From: Pseudomonadota bacterium
GTDB lineage: Bacteria; Pseudomonadota; Alphaproteobacteria; Sphingomonadales; Sphingomonadaceae
Reading direction: 5' to 3'
DNA length: 64,000 nucleotides
NCBI GenBank assembly: GCA_020160755.1
Contig: JAIUPN010000003.1
Location: 282,366 to 346,365, forward strand
Positions within the stretch are counted from its first letter, which is position 1. Each line of letters opens with the position of its first letter. Made by a program: the position numbers and the translations under genes. Of the stretch, positions 18,485-28,990 are shown one piece after another. The notes below the pieces were generated by a model. That model saw only the letters and a program-made list of their open reading frames with translations. It did not search any database and was not told the DNA's origin.

Positions 18485-19510
18485 TCAGCGCTGCCGAAGC
18501 GATCCGGGGAGCGTCAGCGGGATGCCGGCCTGATCGGCGACGGCTTCGGCCCAGCTCACGACCTGTTCGATCTCTTCACCATAGGCGGCTTCGGCCGCGG
18601 CGAGATCGCGTTGCCGCTCGCCTGCGAGAAAGGGTGTGCCCGATTTGCTGTTCCGGCCGAGCGCGGGGTGACCGGCGATTGCCGAGCGGTCGCCTGCAAG
18701 GCCCAGATGGTCCATCGCTGCTGCAACCATCCGTGCCGGATCGCGCGTCAGTTCCTCGCTGTCGAGCGAAGCGATCCGGTCGGGCGCCCACGCGAGCAGC
18801 GTGCCGAACGCCTGCTGTTGTGCGAGCCAGCCGACCGCGGCGACTTGCAGGTCCGACTGACGGAAATAGTCGCGCGCATCGAAACCCAGCGCGACAAAGC
18901 CGTCGGTCAGGTAGCCTTCCAGAAGTTCGCGGCACCACAGCCGGCACCACATGCCCTTGCGCGCGACCGATAGCAGGAAGGCGCGTAGCGGTGCATAAAG
19001 CAGAAGCGCGCGCGCTTCGGGGCGCAGCATCAGCGCGCCGCGCGCCAGCGGGTTGAAGATGTTCGACGGCTTAACGATCACCGCCTCATGCTCGGTGAAG
19101 CCGCGTCCGAGCATCGCGAGGGCATCGTCCATTACCGGAGCATGATCGCGCGCGCTCGCACCGCGTCTGCGCCAGCCCACCATGTCGTTGAGCAAGACGG
19201 GTTCGGAGAGGCTCGTCGAGACGCCCGGCTGGTCGAGCGCCTGCGCCAGCATCGTCGATGCGCAATAGGCCGAATGAAACAGAAAATGGATCGGCGCACC
19301 ACGGCCGGTTGCCGCCTCGCGGCAGTCGGTTCTTCGGAGAACGAGCGGTGCATTTTCTTCGCCCAGATGCAGGTCGGTCAGGAAGGGAATTTGCGCGCGC
19401 GTCGTGCGGGCGACGCGGCGAAAATGAAAGGCGTCCTGTCCCGGATCATAACGATGCGCGAGCCATTCGGCATCGTCGACGATGGCGGTCACGGGAAGCG
19501 CAGCGGTCAT
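18485..19510 (-). CDS. Sulfotransferase-family protein
   Basis: The 341-residue protein contains a segment that resembles the 5'-phosphosulfate loop of sulfotransferases (PIHFLFHSAYCASTMLAQAL, about residues 70-90), followed by SLSEPVLLNDM. Later helices include a possible 3'-phosphate region (LLYAPLRAFLLSVARKG). Such enzymes transfer sulfate from PAPS to an acceptor; the acceptor is unknown. The ATG at 19510 is chosen because AAGG lies seven bases upstream; an earlier in-frame ATG at 19555 is possible. It is divergent from the TPR-hydroxylase gene with about 43 bases between the starts, and downstream of a TonB receptor. Enzyme activity is inferred from family resemblance only. Confidence 0.7.
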   Translation of the reverse strand: MTAALPVTAIVDDAEWLAHRYDPGQDAFHFRRVARTTRAQIPFLTDLHLGEENAPLVLRRTDCREAATGRGAPIHFLFHSAYCASTMLAQALDQPGVSTSLSEPVLLNDMVGWRRRGASARDHAPVMDDALAMLGRGFTEHEAVIVKPSNIFNPLARGALMLRPEARALLLYAPLRAFLLSVARKGMWCRLWCRELLEGYLTDGFVALGFDARDYFRQSDLQVAAVGWLAQQQAFGTLLAWAPDRIASLDSEELTRDPARMVAAAMDHLGLAGDRSAIAGHPALGRNSKSGTPFLAGERQRDLAAAEAAYGEEIEQVVSWAEAVADQAGIPLTLPGSLRQR

Positions 19511-19553
19511 CAATCGACCTTGCCGATTGCCCCTGCCGATGGCAAGCATGGGC

Positions 19554-20738
19554 ATGACCAGCTCACCTCCACCCGCCTCCGCCGTCGAGGCCAATCGGCT
19601 CGGAATCGCCGCGTTGCAGGCGGGCGATGCCGAGGCTGCGGCGCGGCACTTCATTGCCGCGACCGCGGGCGACCCGCATTCGGGAGCCTTGCAACGCAAC
19701 CTCGCCTCTGCCTGGCGCGCGCTCGGCAAAGACGATAGCGAATTGGCGGCGCTCGATGCCGCACTGGCGATCGATCGCCGCGACCTGATGGCGTGGATCC
19801 GCAAGGGCGAACGGCACGAAGCACGGGGCGAAAACGGCGCCGCGATCGCGGCATGGAGTGCCGCGATCGCGCTCGGCGGACAGCTCAAGCCGGTACCGCC
19901 GCCGCTCGAGGCGCTGTTGGCACAAGGCGAGGCCTTTGTCGCGGATGCGACCGGCAAGATGTACGATGCCGCCATGGATGCGTTCGGCGCGGTTCGCGGC
20001 GCGCTTTCGGAAACCGAAGCGCGGCGCGGCGAAGCCTTCATCGCAAGCGCGCTCGGTCGCCGCCGCGTCTATCAGAACGAGTGCGCAGGCATTTATTATC
20101 CCTTCCTGCCCGCAGACGAATTTTTCGACCGCGATCATTTCCCCTGGCTGGCCGATATCGAAGCACAGACCGACGCCATCCGCGCCGAACTGCGTGCCTT
20201 GCTCGACGATCCGGGCGAAGCGCTGCGCCCTTATGTCCGGCTGGAGGCAGGGACACCCGATACGATCTGGTCGGGTCTCGACAACCGGCTCGACTGGGGC
20301 GCCTGTTTCCTGTGGGAATATGGCGAGCCGAACCAGCCGGTGCTCGATCGCTGCCCCGCTACCGCCGCGGCGCTCGCGGCGATTCCCGGTGTGCGTATTC
20401 CGGGCAGGGCGCCGAGCGCCTTCTTCTCTATGCTCAGGCCGCGCACGCGCATTCCGCCGCACACCGGGGTGACGAATACGCGTGCGATCATCCACTTGCC
20501 GCTGATCGTCCCGCCGGGCTGCGGTTTCCGCGTCGGGGGTGAGACGCGGGCGTGGGAGGAAGGGGTGGCCTTTGCTTTCGACGACACGATCGAGCATGAG
20601 GCGTGGAACGACAGCGACGATTTGCGCGCGGTGCTGATTTTCGATGTGTGGAACCCGCATCTGAGCGAGCGCGAATGCGATGTCCTTCGGCGCTATTTCG
20701 CTTCGGCCGATGCGTCGGGCTATGCGGTTCCGCGCTAG
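19554..20738 (+). CDS. TPR protein with aspartyl/asparaginyl beta-hydroxylase domain
   Basis: The 394-residue protein has an N-terminal region of about three TPR-like helical repeats (LGIAALQAGDAEAAARHF; LASAWRALGKDDSELAALD; AIAAWSAAIALGG). The C-terminal domain fits 2-oxoglutarate-Fe(II) Asp/Asn beta-hydroxylases: RIPPHTGVTNTRAIIHLPL places an iron His near residue 303, CGFRVGGETRAW gives the 2-oxoglutarate-binding region, and DDTIEHEAWND gives the second His near 348, about 45 residues later as in the family. In-frame ATGs at 19539 and 19548 are alternatives; none has a clear ribosome site. The target is unknown. It is paired divergently with a sulfotransferase gene. Confidence 0.85.
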   Translation: MTSSPPPASAVEANRLGIAALQAGDAEAAARHFIAATAGDPHSGALQRNLASAWRALGKDDSELAALDAALAIDRRDLMAWIRKGERHEARGENGAAIAAWSAAIALGGQLKPVPPPLEALLAQGEAFVADATGKMYDAAMDAFGAVRGALSETEARRGEAFIASALGRRRVYQNECAGIYYPFLPADEFFDRDHFPWLADIEAQTDAIRAELRALLDDPGEALRPYVRLEAGTPDTIWSGLDNRLDWGACFLWEYGEPNQPVLDRCPATAAALAAIPGVRIPGRAPSAFFSMLRPRTRIPPHTGVTNTRAIIHLPLIVPPGCGFRVGGETRAWEEGVAFAFDDTIEHEAWNDSDDLRAVLIFDVWNPHLSERECDVLRRYFASADASGYAVPR

Positions 20739-20785
20739 GCTTCGACCCCGGCATGATGGCGGCTGGTTCCGGCCGAAATTCAGCT

Positions 20786-20813
20786 TTGCGAAAGCTCCGC
20801 GGGCAAATATGAT
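20786..20813 (+). promoter_or_regulatory. Candidate promoter of the small secreted protein array
   Basis: TTGCGA (20786-20791) and TATGAT (20808-20813) are separated by 16 bases. The site lies in the 121-base gap before the first array gene, whose ribosome site is GGGAGGAGG at 20844-20852. Confidence 0.45.
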
Positions 20814-20859
20814 GGGCGCCATCAGGCTGCGGGCCGAACCCGCGGGAGGAGGATTTTCT

Positions 20860-21192
20860 ATGAACCGGATTTTGCCTGCATTCGCAGCGTTTGCATTGTT
20901 GGCCGCGCCTGCGGCTTTCGCTGCCGAACAAGCCACCGCCGATCGGGCGCCGCCGCCCAAGGCGCCCTCGGCCATGACGCCGACCGAAATCAAAGCGTAT
21001 AATGTCGGGCTGGCAGAGACGCACCCCTATTATATCAAGTGCCGCAAGACGCTCGAAATCGGCTCGCTCGTGAAGAAAGTCCGCACCTGCTACACCAATG
21101 AAAAGTGGAAACAGGTGATCGCCAATAGCAGCCAGAATGCGCGCGACACGACCGAAGCCTTTGTCAGCGGGGCGGGCAGTTCGTCCAACTAG
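20860..21192 (+). CDS. Small secreted cysteine protein, array member 1
   Basis: The 110-residue protein has a signal peptide (FALLAAPAAFA, then AEQ). Its conserved core is a proline-rich start, AMTPTEIKAYNVGL, then YIKCRKTLEIGSLVKK and VRTCYTNEKWKQV, with two cysteines 17 residues apart. The ATG at 20860 follows a strong GGAGGAGG. It is the first and most divergent of four tandem paralogs. The core recalls a widespread group of small sphingomonad periplasmic proteins with a C...GS...C.T..EW pattern and no known function. The C-terminus is Ser/Gly-rich and lacks the extra cysteines of members 3 and 4. Confidence 0.85.
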   Translation: MNRILPAFAAFALLAAPAAFAAEQATADRAPPPKAPSAMTPTEIKAYNVGLAETHPYYIKCRKTLEIGSLVKKVRTCYTNEKWKQVIANSSQNARDTTEAFVSGAGSSSN

Positions 21193-21226
21193 TCATCAAC
21201 CAGTTGATCCCTGAAAGGGGGCGGGC

Positions 21227-21589
21227 ATGATGCGTACCATCGCCAGCTTGATGCTTTTGACGGGTCTGTCGGTGGCGACTGTCGCCGCCGCCAATGAACC
21301 CGAAAATCCGCCCTACCGGATGCCGTCCACGATGACGGGCGCCGAGATCGACGCCCATAATGAGGGGCGGGCATCGACCGATGCCGACTATATTCGCTGC
21401 CGCCGCATGGAGGTGCCGGGGTCGCTGGTGAAAAAACTGCGTGTCTGCAAAACCAACACCGAATGGCGGCAATATGCCGATAAGGGCAATCAGGACGCCC
21501 GCGATTCGATGGCGTGGATCGAGCGCGGCTTCAGCAATTCTGTCGAGCCGAAGGACGATTTGCAAGGCGGATATAATCCACCGAAATAG
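21227..21589 (+). CDS. Small secreted cysteine protein, array member 2
   Basis: The 120-residue paralog of the preceding gene has a signal peptide (MMRTIASLMLLTGLSVATVA, then AANE). Its core reads PSTMTGAEIDAHNEG, YIRCRRMEVPGSLVKKLRVC and KTNTEWRQYADKGNQDARDS. Two ATGs (21227, 21230) compete, with AAAGGGG upstream. A C-terminal extension (DDLQGGYNPPK) is not shared with the others. It sits 34 bases after member 1 and 13 bases before member 3, so the array is probably one transcript. No function is known. Confidence 0.83.
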   Translation: MMRTIASLMLLTGLSVATVAAANEPENPPYRMPSTMTGAEIDAHNEGRASTDADYIRCRRMEVPGSLVKKLRVCKTNTEWRQYADKGNQDARDSMAWIERGFSNSVEPKDDLQGGYNPPK

Positions 21590-21602
21590 AGGGGGCTGAG
21601 CG

Positions 21603-21932
21603 ATGTTCGCGCTGTTGACCATGACGATGTTCGTTGCGGTGTCGACCGGGGCGCCGGATCCCGCCGCTGGCCGCACTCCGCCTGACCGCCCCCCGTCGAC
21701 AATGACGAGCAGCGAGATCAAGGCGCATAACGAAGGATTGCCGCCGACCCACCCCTATTTTGTGAAATGCCGCAAGATCGAGGAAATCGGATCGCTCGTG
21801 AAGAAGGCGCGCGTCTGCCACACCAACGAGCAGTGGAAGCAGCTGTGGGCGCAGGGCAATCAGGATTCGCGCGACACGATGGACGCGATGTCGAGCAAGG
21901 CGGGCGATTGCCGGGCAACCGGCACCTGCTGA
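21603..21932 (+). CDS. Small secreted cysteine protein, array member 3
   Basis: The 109-residue paralog begins with a short hydrophobic signal (MFALLTMTMFVAVSTGAP). Its core is PSTMTSSEIKAHNEGL, YFVKCRKIEEIGSLVKK, ARVCHTNEQWKQLWAQGNQD, followed by a C-terminal pair of cysteines (GDCRATGTC) that members 1 and 2 lack. About 80 bases of its core are nearly identical to member 4 at the DNA level. Function unknown; periplasmic or surface location inferred from the signal. Confidence 0.83.
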   Translation: MFALLTMTMFVAVSTGAPDPAAGRTPPDRPPSTMTSSEIKAHNEGLPPTHPYFVKCRKIEEIGSLVKKARVCHTNEQWKQLWAQGNQDSRDTMDAMSSKAGDCRATGTC

Positions 21933-21963
21933 AGCGGGTGTTTGGCCGCGATGGGAGAGTTCG

Positions 21964-22302
21964 ATGATCCGGACGATGACGATGACGATGCTGACGCTCG
22001 CCGCCTATGCGGTGCCCGCCGTCGGTGAGGGCTCTGAACGTCGCCCACCGCTCGGCCGGCCCGCCTCGACAATGACGAGCAGCGAGATCCGGGCCTATAA
22101 TGTCGGCCTGGCGCCGACGCATCCCGACTTTATCAAATGCCGCAAGATCGAGGAAATCGGATCGCTCGTGAAGAAGGCGCGCGTCTGTCACAGCAACGAG
22201 CAGTGGAAGCAGCTCTGGGCGCAGGGCAATCAGGACGCGCGCGACACGGTGGATCATTTCGGCAGCAAGGGGAGCGGCTGTCCGCCGGGTGCCCTCTGCT
22301 GA
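21964..22302 (+). CDS. Small secreted cysteine protein, array member 4
   Basis: The 112-residue paralog has an N-terminal hydrophobic stretch (MTMTMLTLAAYAVPAVGEG). Its core is ASTMTSSEIRAYNVGL, FIKCRKIEEIGSLVKK, ARVCHSNEQWKQLWAQGNQD, ending in a cysteine pair (GSGCPPGALC) like member 3. GGGAGAG before the ATG gives a ribosome site. It closes the array and is followed by a hairpin terminator shared with clpB. Members 3 and 4 appear to be the most recent duplicates. Confidence 0.83.
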   Translation: MIRTMTMTMLTLAAYAVPAVGEGSERRPPLGRPASTMTSSEIRAYNVGLAPTHPDFIKCRKIEEIGSLVKKARVCHSNEQWKQLWAQGNQDARDTVDHFGSKGSGCPPGALC

Positions 22303-22326
22303 AAGCCTCGCAGGCGGAAATGGGAA

Positions 22327-22350
22327 GGGCGGCATTTCTGCCGCCCTTTT
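22327..22350. terminator. Terminator between the small-protein array and clpB
   Basis: GGGCGGCA (22327-22334), loop TTTC and TGCCGCCC (22339-22346) form a perfect 8-bp stem followed by TTTT. The clpB stop lies just beyond on the other strand, so both convergent transcripts may end here. Confidence 0.85.
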
Positions 22351-22352
22351 GA

Positions 22353-24932
<2,580 letters not shown>

Positions 24933-24957
24933 TCAGAAAGCCCCTTTCTCGCCGAGC

Positions 24958-24986
24958 AAGATAGTGTTGCCTTTGTGCAACACAAG
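24958..24986 (-). promoter_or_regulatory. Candidate sigma-32 (heat-shock) promoter of clpB
   Basis: Read on the minus strand, CCCCTTGTG is followed after 16-17 bases by ACTATCTT. This agrees with the CTTG ... CTAT-rich pattern of alphaproteobacterial RpoH promoters and fits the gene it precedes. TTGTGT-16-TATCTT could also be read as a sigma-70 site. Confidence 0.55.
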
Positions 24987-25011
24987 GGGCCTTCCGAGGT
25001 TCCGCAAAACT

Positions 25012-26583
25012 CTATTCGCTCCGTGCGAACTGATCGAGCAGGCGCACGCCGAAGCCGGTCATGCCCTTGGGGACGAGCGAAGTCGCTTTCTCCGAACGGT
25101 TGACTCCGGCGATGTCGAGATGGGCCCACGGAGTCGCCTCGTCGACGAAGAAGCCGATGAAATGCGCGCCGAGGCTCGCGCCCGGCCCTTGTCCGGTCGC
25201 CGAGTTGCGGATGTCGGCGATATCCGACTTCATCCGCTCGGCATAATCCTTGTGGAGCGGCAGGCGCCAGAGTTCTTCGCCGCTCGCGGCGCCGGCGGCG
25301 GTCAGGCGCGCCGCGAGCGCTTCGTCGCGCGCGAAGAGCCCCGCATAGCTGTTGTCGAGCGCGCCGACGACCGCGCCGGTGAGCGTTGCGATGTTGACGA
25401 TTGCCTTCGGTCTATACGCCTTGGCGACATATTCATTGGCATCGGCGAGGACGAGGCGCCCTTCGGCATCGGCGTTGACCATTTCGATCGTCTTGCCCGA
25501 CATGGTGCGGGTGACGTCGCCCGGACGCTGCGCATTGCCATCGGGCATATTCTCGGCAAGCGCGGCGACGCCGACGACGTGCACCGGCGCGCGCGATCTG
25601 GCGAGCGAGACCACGGCGCCCATCACCGACGCGGCGCCCGACATGTCGCCCTTCATATTGCCCATCCCGGCACCGGGCTTGAGCGACAGGCCCCCCGAAT
25701 CGAAAGTGATGCCCTTGCCGACGAAGGCGGTCGGGGCGTCGGGCGCGCCTGCGCCGCGATAACGTACCAGCAGCAGGCGCGATCCGCGCGGGCTGCCCTG
25801 GCCGACGCCGACGATCGTGCCCATGCCGAGCTTGCGCATCGCGGCTTCGTCGAGCACCTCGATGCTGACGCCCGCGACGCCGGTGACGGCCTTGCGCACT
25901 TCGGTCACGAAGCTCTCGGGATAGATGACGTTCGCGGGCTCGTTGGCGAGGTCGCGCGACAGGCGCACCCCGTCGGCGAGCGGTTCCCAGCGGTTGACAA
26001 AAGCGGCCCGCGCGCCCGACGGATTGGCGCCGACGAAAGTCACGGCGGCGGTGGCGGGCGTTTTCTTGCCGACCGTCTGATAGCGGTCGAAGCGATACTG
26101 GCCGAGCGCGAAGCCATAAGCGACGTCGGCTGCGCTCGCGTCGCCATAGGCGCCCGCGATGGAGACCGGCTGCGCTTCGTTCCTGAGTTCCTGTGCCGCC
26201 TTTCCGCCCGCCTCGGCCAGCGCGAGCGACGAGGGCGCTGCGCCCGCGCCGATGAGAAGGATGCGCGGATGTGCGCCGATACCGCGCAGCGACAGCGTCG
26301 CGCCGGCCTTGCCGTCGAAGCTCGCGGTCGCGATGGCGGCGGCAATCGCCTGCCGTTCGCCGGCGCTGAGGGTCACGCCGTCGAGCGGCGGCAGGGCGGC
26401 GTCGGTCATGACGATAACGAGCGCGGCGCCCGCAGGGGCGTTCGCAGCGAAGCCGATCGCGCGCTCCGCACTATTGCCGGCGGTTGCCGGAGCGACACCC
26501 GATCCGGCGATCGTCTGTGCCATCGCGACGGGAGCGAAGGCGAGCGACAGGCAGGCGGAAAGGAGCAGGCTTTTCATGCGCAT
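25012..26583 (-). CDS. Secreted M17 leucyl aminopeptidase
   Basis: The product is 523 residues from the ATG at 26583, with GGGGA about ten bases upstream; a TTG at 26607 is a less likely start. A signal peptide (MRMKSLLLSACLSLAFAP, then VAMAQ) marks it as periplasmic, unlike cytosolic PepA. The metal site is complete: VGKGITFDSGGLSLKPG (Lys and Asp), and MVNADAEGRLVLADAN matching the NTDAEGRL signature with one change. These enzymes remove N-terminal residues using two metal ions. It is divergent from the penicillin-acylase gene across 152 bases. Confidence 0.93.
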   Translation of the reverse strand: MRMKSLLLSACLSLAFAPVAMAQTIAGSGVAPATAGNSAERAIGFAANAPAGAALVIVMTDAALPPLDGVTLSAGERQAIAAAIATASFDGKAGATLSLRGIGAHPRILLIGAGAAPSSLALAEAGGKAAQELRNEAQPVSIAGAYGDASAADVAYGFALGQYRFDRYQTVGKKTPATAAVTFVGANPSGARAAFVNRWEPLADGVRLSRDLANEPANVIYPESFVTEVRKAVTGVAGVSIEVLDEAAMRKLGMGTIVGVGQGSPRGSRLLLVRYRGAGAPDAPTAFVGKGITFDSGGLSLKPGAGMGNMKGDMSGAASVMGAVVSLARSRAPVHVVGVAALAENMPDGNAQRPGDVTRTMSGKTIEMVNADAEGRLVLADANEYVAKAYRPKAIVNIATLTGAVVGALDNSYAGLFARDEALAARLTAAGAASGEELWRLPLHKDYAERMKSDIADIRNSATGQGPGASLGAHFIGFFVDEATPWAHLDIAGVNRSEKATSLVPKGMTGFGVRLLDQFARSE

Positions 26584-26735
26584 GGTTTGATATTCCCCGT
26601 TGTTCAATAACCTGGGTCCTGCATAGCGGCGCGCTGCGCACTGGCAAATCCCGCCTCGACGAACGACTGTTGCTTGCCATCGGACGACATGCCCGCCACA
26701 TAGCGCTGCGGGCGAGCTGCCGAAGAGGACCAGAC

Positions 26736-28892
26736 ATGCTGCGACGGATTTTTCTGGGTTTCCTGTTGCTGCTGGTGGTCACCGCCGCATCGCTCGCGCT
26801 GTGGGAGCCGCTGACCGCCGAAGCGCCGGCGGCGCCCACGTTCAAACCGGGCGATGTCCGCATCGCGCGCGACAAGTTCGGCGTTCCGCACATCTTCGGA
26901 CGGACCGACGCCGACGTCGCTTATGGCGTGGCTTATGCTCACGCCGAGGATGATTTTGCGACGCTTCAGGAAGTGCTTGCGATGACGCGCGGGCGCGCCG
27001 GGGCGATGCTCGGCGAGGACGGCGCGAAGGTCGATTTTGCCGAGGCATTGCTCGATGTGCGAGCGACGACGAAACGCGACTGGCCGCGATTGCCCGCCGA
27101 TGTGAAGGCGCTGTTCACCGCTTACGCGGCGGGGCTCAACCATTATGCCGACAAACATCCGGGCGAGGTGCGCCTGTCGGGCCTGTTCCCCGTCACCGGC
27201 GAGGATGTCGTCGCGGGTTTCGTACTGCGCTCGCCCTTCTTCTTCGGGCTCGATTCGGTGCTTGGCCAGCTTGTCGAGGGCAAGGACATGCACCGCGAAG
27301 GCGGTCCCGCGCTCGATGCGACGGGCAAGCTTGTCCCGCGCGACCTGACACCGGTCGGGCGCGATCCCGCCGACAATGGATCGAACGGCATGGCGGTCGC
27401 GCCTGCGCGCTCGACCGACGGCGCGACGCGGCTTGTCTCGAATTCGCACCAGCCGTGGACCGGCGGGGTCGCCTGGTACGAACTGGTCGTCCATTCGGAA
27501 GAGGGATGGGACTTTGCGGGCGCGAACTTCCCCGGCTCGCCCTATCCCTTCCTCGGCCACAATAAATATCTCGGCTGGACCAACACGGTGAACCGGCCCG
27601 ACCTGATCGACGTCTACAAGCTGACCCTCGACGACAGCGGCAAGAATTACCGTTTCGACGGCGCCTGGCGCCCGCTCGAGGAAAAGCGCATCTGGCTGAA
27701 GGTCAAGGTCGGCCCGTTCGTGCTGCCGGTCCCGCGTACCATCTATCGGTCGGTCCATGGGCCGGTCGTAAAGAATGAAAAAGGCGCGTTCGCGATCCGC
27801 TATGCGGGCATCGACCAGGCGAATATGGCCACCCAATATTACCGGCTGAACAAGGCGAAGAGCTTCGCCGAATGGCGCGCAGCGATGGCGGGGCAGGGCG
27901 TACCCGCGACGAACTTCATCTATGCCGATGCGAAGGGCAATATCGGGCTGTTCTACAACGCGATGTTCCCCGACCGGCCCGCCGGGTTCAACTGGCGCGG
28001 TGTGCTGCCTGGCGACACGTCGGCCGGCCTGTGGACGAAGACGTTACCGTTCGATCGCGTGCCCGCGCTCGTCAACCCGCGATCGGGCTATGTGATGAAC
28101 GCGAACAACACGCCGTGGGTCGCGGCGGGGCCGGGCGACGAACTCGATGCGGCAGCCTTTTCGCCGCTGCTCGGCATCGAGGACGACATGACCAACCGCG
28201 CGGTGCGACTGATCGAGCTGTTCGAGGCGTCGGGCCAGATCGACGAGGCGCGGCTGAAGGCGATCAAATATGATACCGCCTATGCAAAGACCGGATATGC
28301 GAAGGCGTGGATGAACCGGCTGCTCGCGCTCGATACGAAGGGCGATCCGGCGCTCGCGCAGGCGCAGAAATTGCTGCGCCAATGGGACTGGAACCTCGAC
28401 GGCAAAGGGAAAGGCGACGCGCTGGCGCTGATGGTGCTGCGCCCGGCGAACGGCAGCCATTACCAGCGCCGCGCCGATCCCGATCCGCGCACCGTACTGA
28501 AAGAGGTCGTCGCGCATCTGCAGGAGCATTTCGACGGGCTCGATCCGAAGCTCGGGACGGTCTTGCGATTGCGGCACGGCGAAGGCGCAAGCCGCGTCGA
28601 CCTGCCGCTTGACGGCGGCAACGACACGGTGCGCGCCTCGACGCTGTGGGACGCCGAGCCCGACGGGCGGCTGAAGGTGCGCCACGGCGACAGTTTCATC
28701 ATGTTCGTGACGTGGGACAAAGATGGCCGGGTCCGGTCCGAATCGATCCAGCCGTTCGGATCGGCGACGACGCGGCCGGACAGTCCGCATTACAACGATC
28801 AGGCGCCCCTGTTCGTGCAGCACAAGCTCAAGCCCGTGTTGTTCGATCCGGCGGCACTGAAAGCGAGCGGAGCGCGCTTCTATCGGCCTTGA
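26736..28892 (+). CDS. Penicillin acylase family protein (Ntn hydrolase)
   Basis: The 718-residue precursor has an N-terminal membrane anchor or signal (FLGFLLLLVVTAASLALW). The alpha chain contains IARDKFGVPHIFGRTDADV. The self-cleavage site is DNGSNGMAVAP, where Ser at about residue 216 becomes the N-terminal nucleophile of the beta chain. Beta-chain landmarks are LVSNSHQPW, GWTNTVNRPDLIDVY and YVMNANNTPW. Relatives deacylate beta-lactams, acyl-homoserine lactones or lipopeptides; the substrate cannot be chosen from sequence. Start ATG 26736 with AGAGGA upstream. It is periplasmic. Confidence 0.93.
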   Translation: MLRRIFLGFLLLLVVTAASLALWEPLTAEAPAAPTFKPGDVRIARDKFGVPHIFGRTDADVAYGVAYAHAEDDFATLQEVLAMTRGRAGAMLGEDGAKVDFAEALLDVRATTKRDWPRLPADVKALFTAYAAGLNHYADKHPGEVRLSGLFPVTGEDVVAGFVLRSPFFFGLDSVLGQLVEGKDMHREGGPALDATGKLVPRDLTPVGRDPADNGSNGMAVAPARSTDGATRLVSNSHQPWTGGVAWYELVVHSEEGWDFAGANFPGSPYPFLGHNKYLGWTNTVNRPDLIDVYKLTLDDSGKNYRFDGAWRPLEEKRIWLKVKVGPFVLPVPRTIYRSVHGPVVKNEKGAFAIRYAGIDQANMATQYYRLNKAKSFAEWRAAMAGQGVPATNFIYADAKGNIGLFYNAMFPDRPAGFNWRGVLPGDTSAGLWTKTLPFDRVPALVNPRSGYVMNANNTPWVAAGPGDELDAAAFSPLLGIEDDMTNRAVRLIELFEASGQIDEARLKAIKYDTAYAKTGYAKAWMNRLLALDTKGDPALAQAQKLLRQWDWNLDGKGKGDALALMVLRPANGSHYQRRADPDPRTVLKEVVAHLQEHFDGLDPKLGTVLRLRHGEGASRVDLPLDGGNDTVRASTLWDAEPDGRLKVRHGDSFIMFVTWDKDGRVRSESIQPFGSATTRPDSPHYNDQAPLFVQHKLKPVLFDPAALKASGARFYRP

Positions 28893-28990
28893 AAGCCGGG
28901 GAGCGCCGTCCTAAACCACTGATACAGTGCCGTCCGGCACCCCCGCTTTCGACAGGCTATCCGTGCCTGCGCGCATTCAAGAGGATGTCC

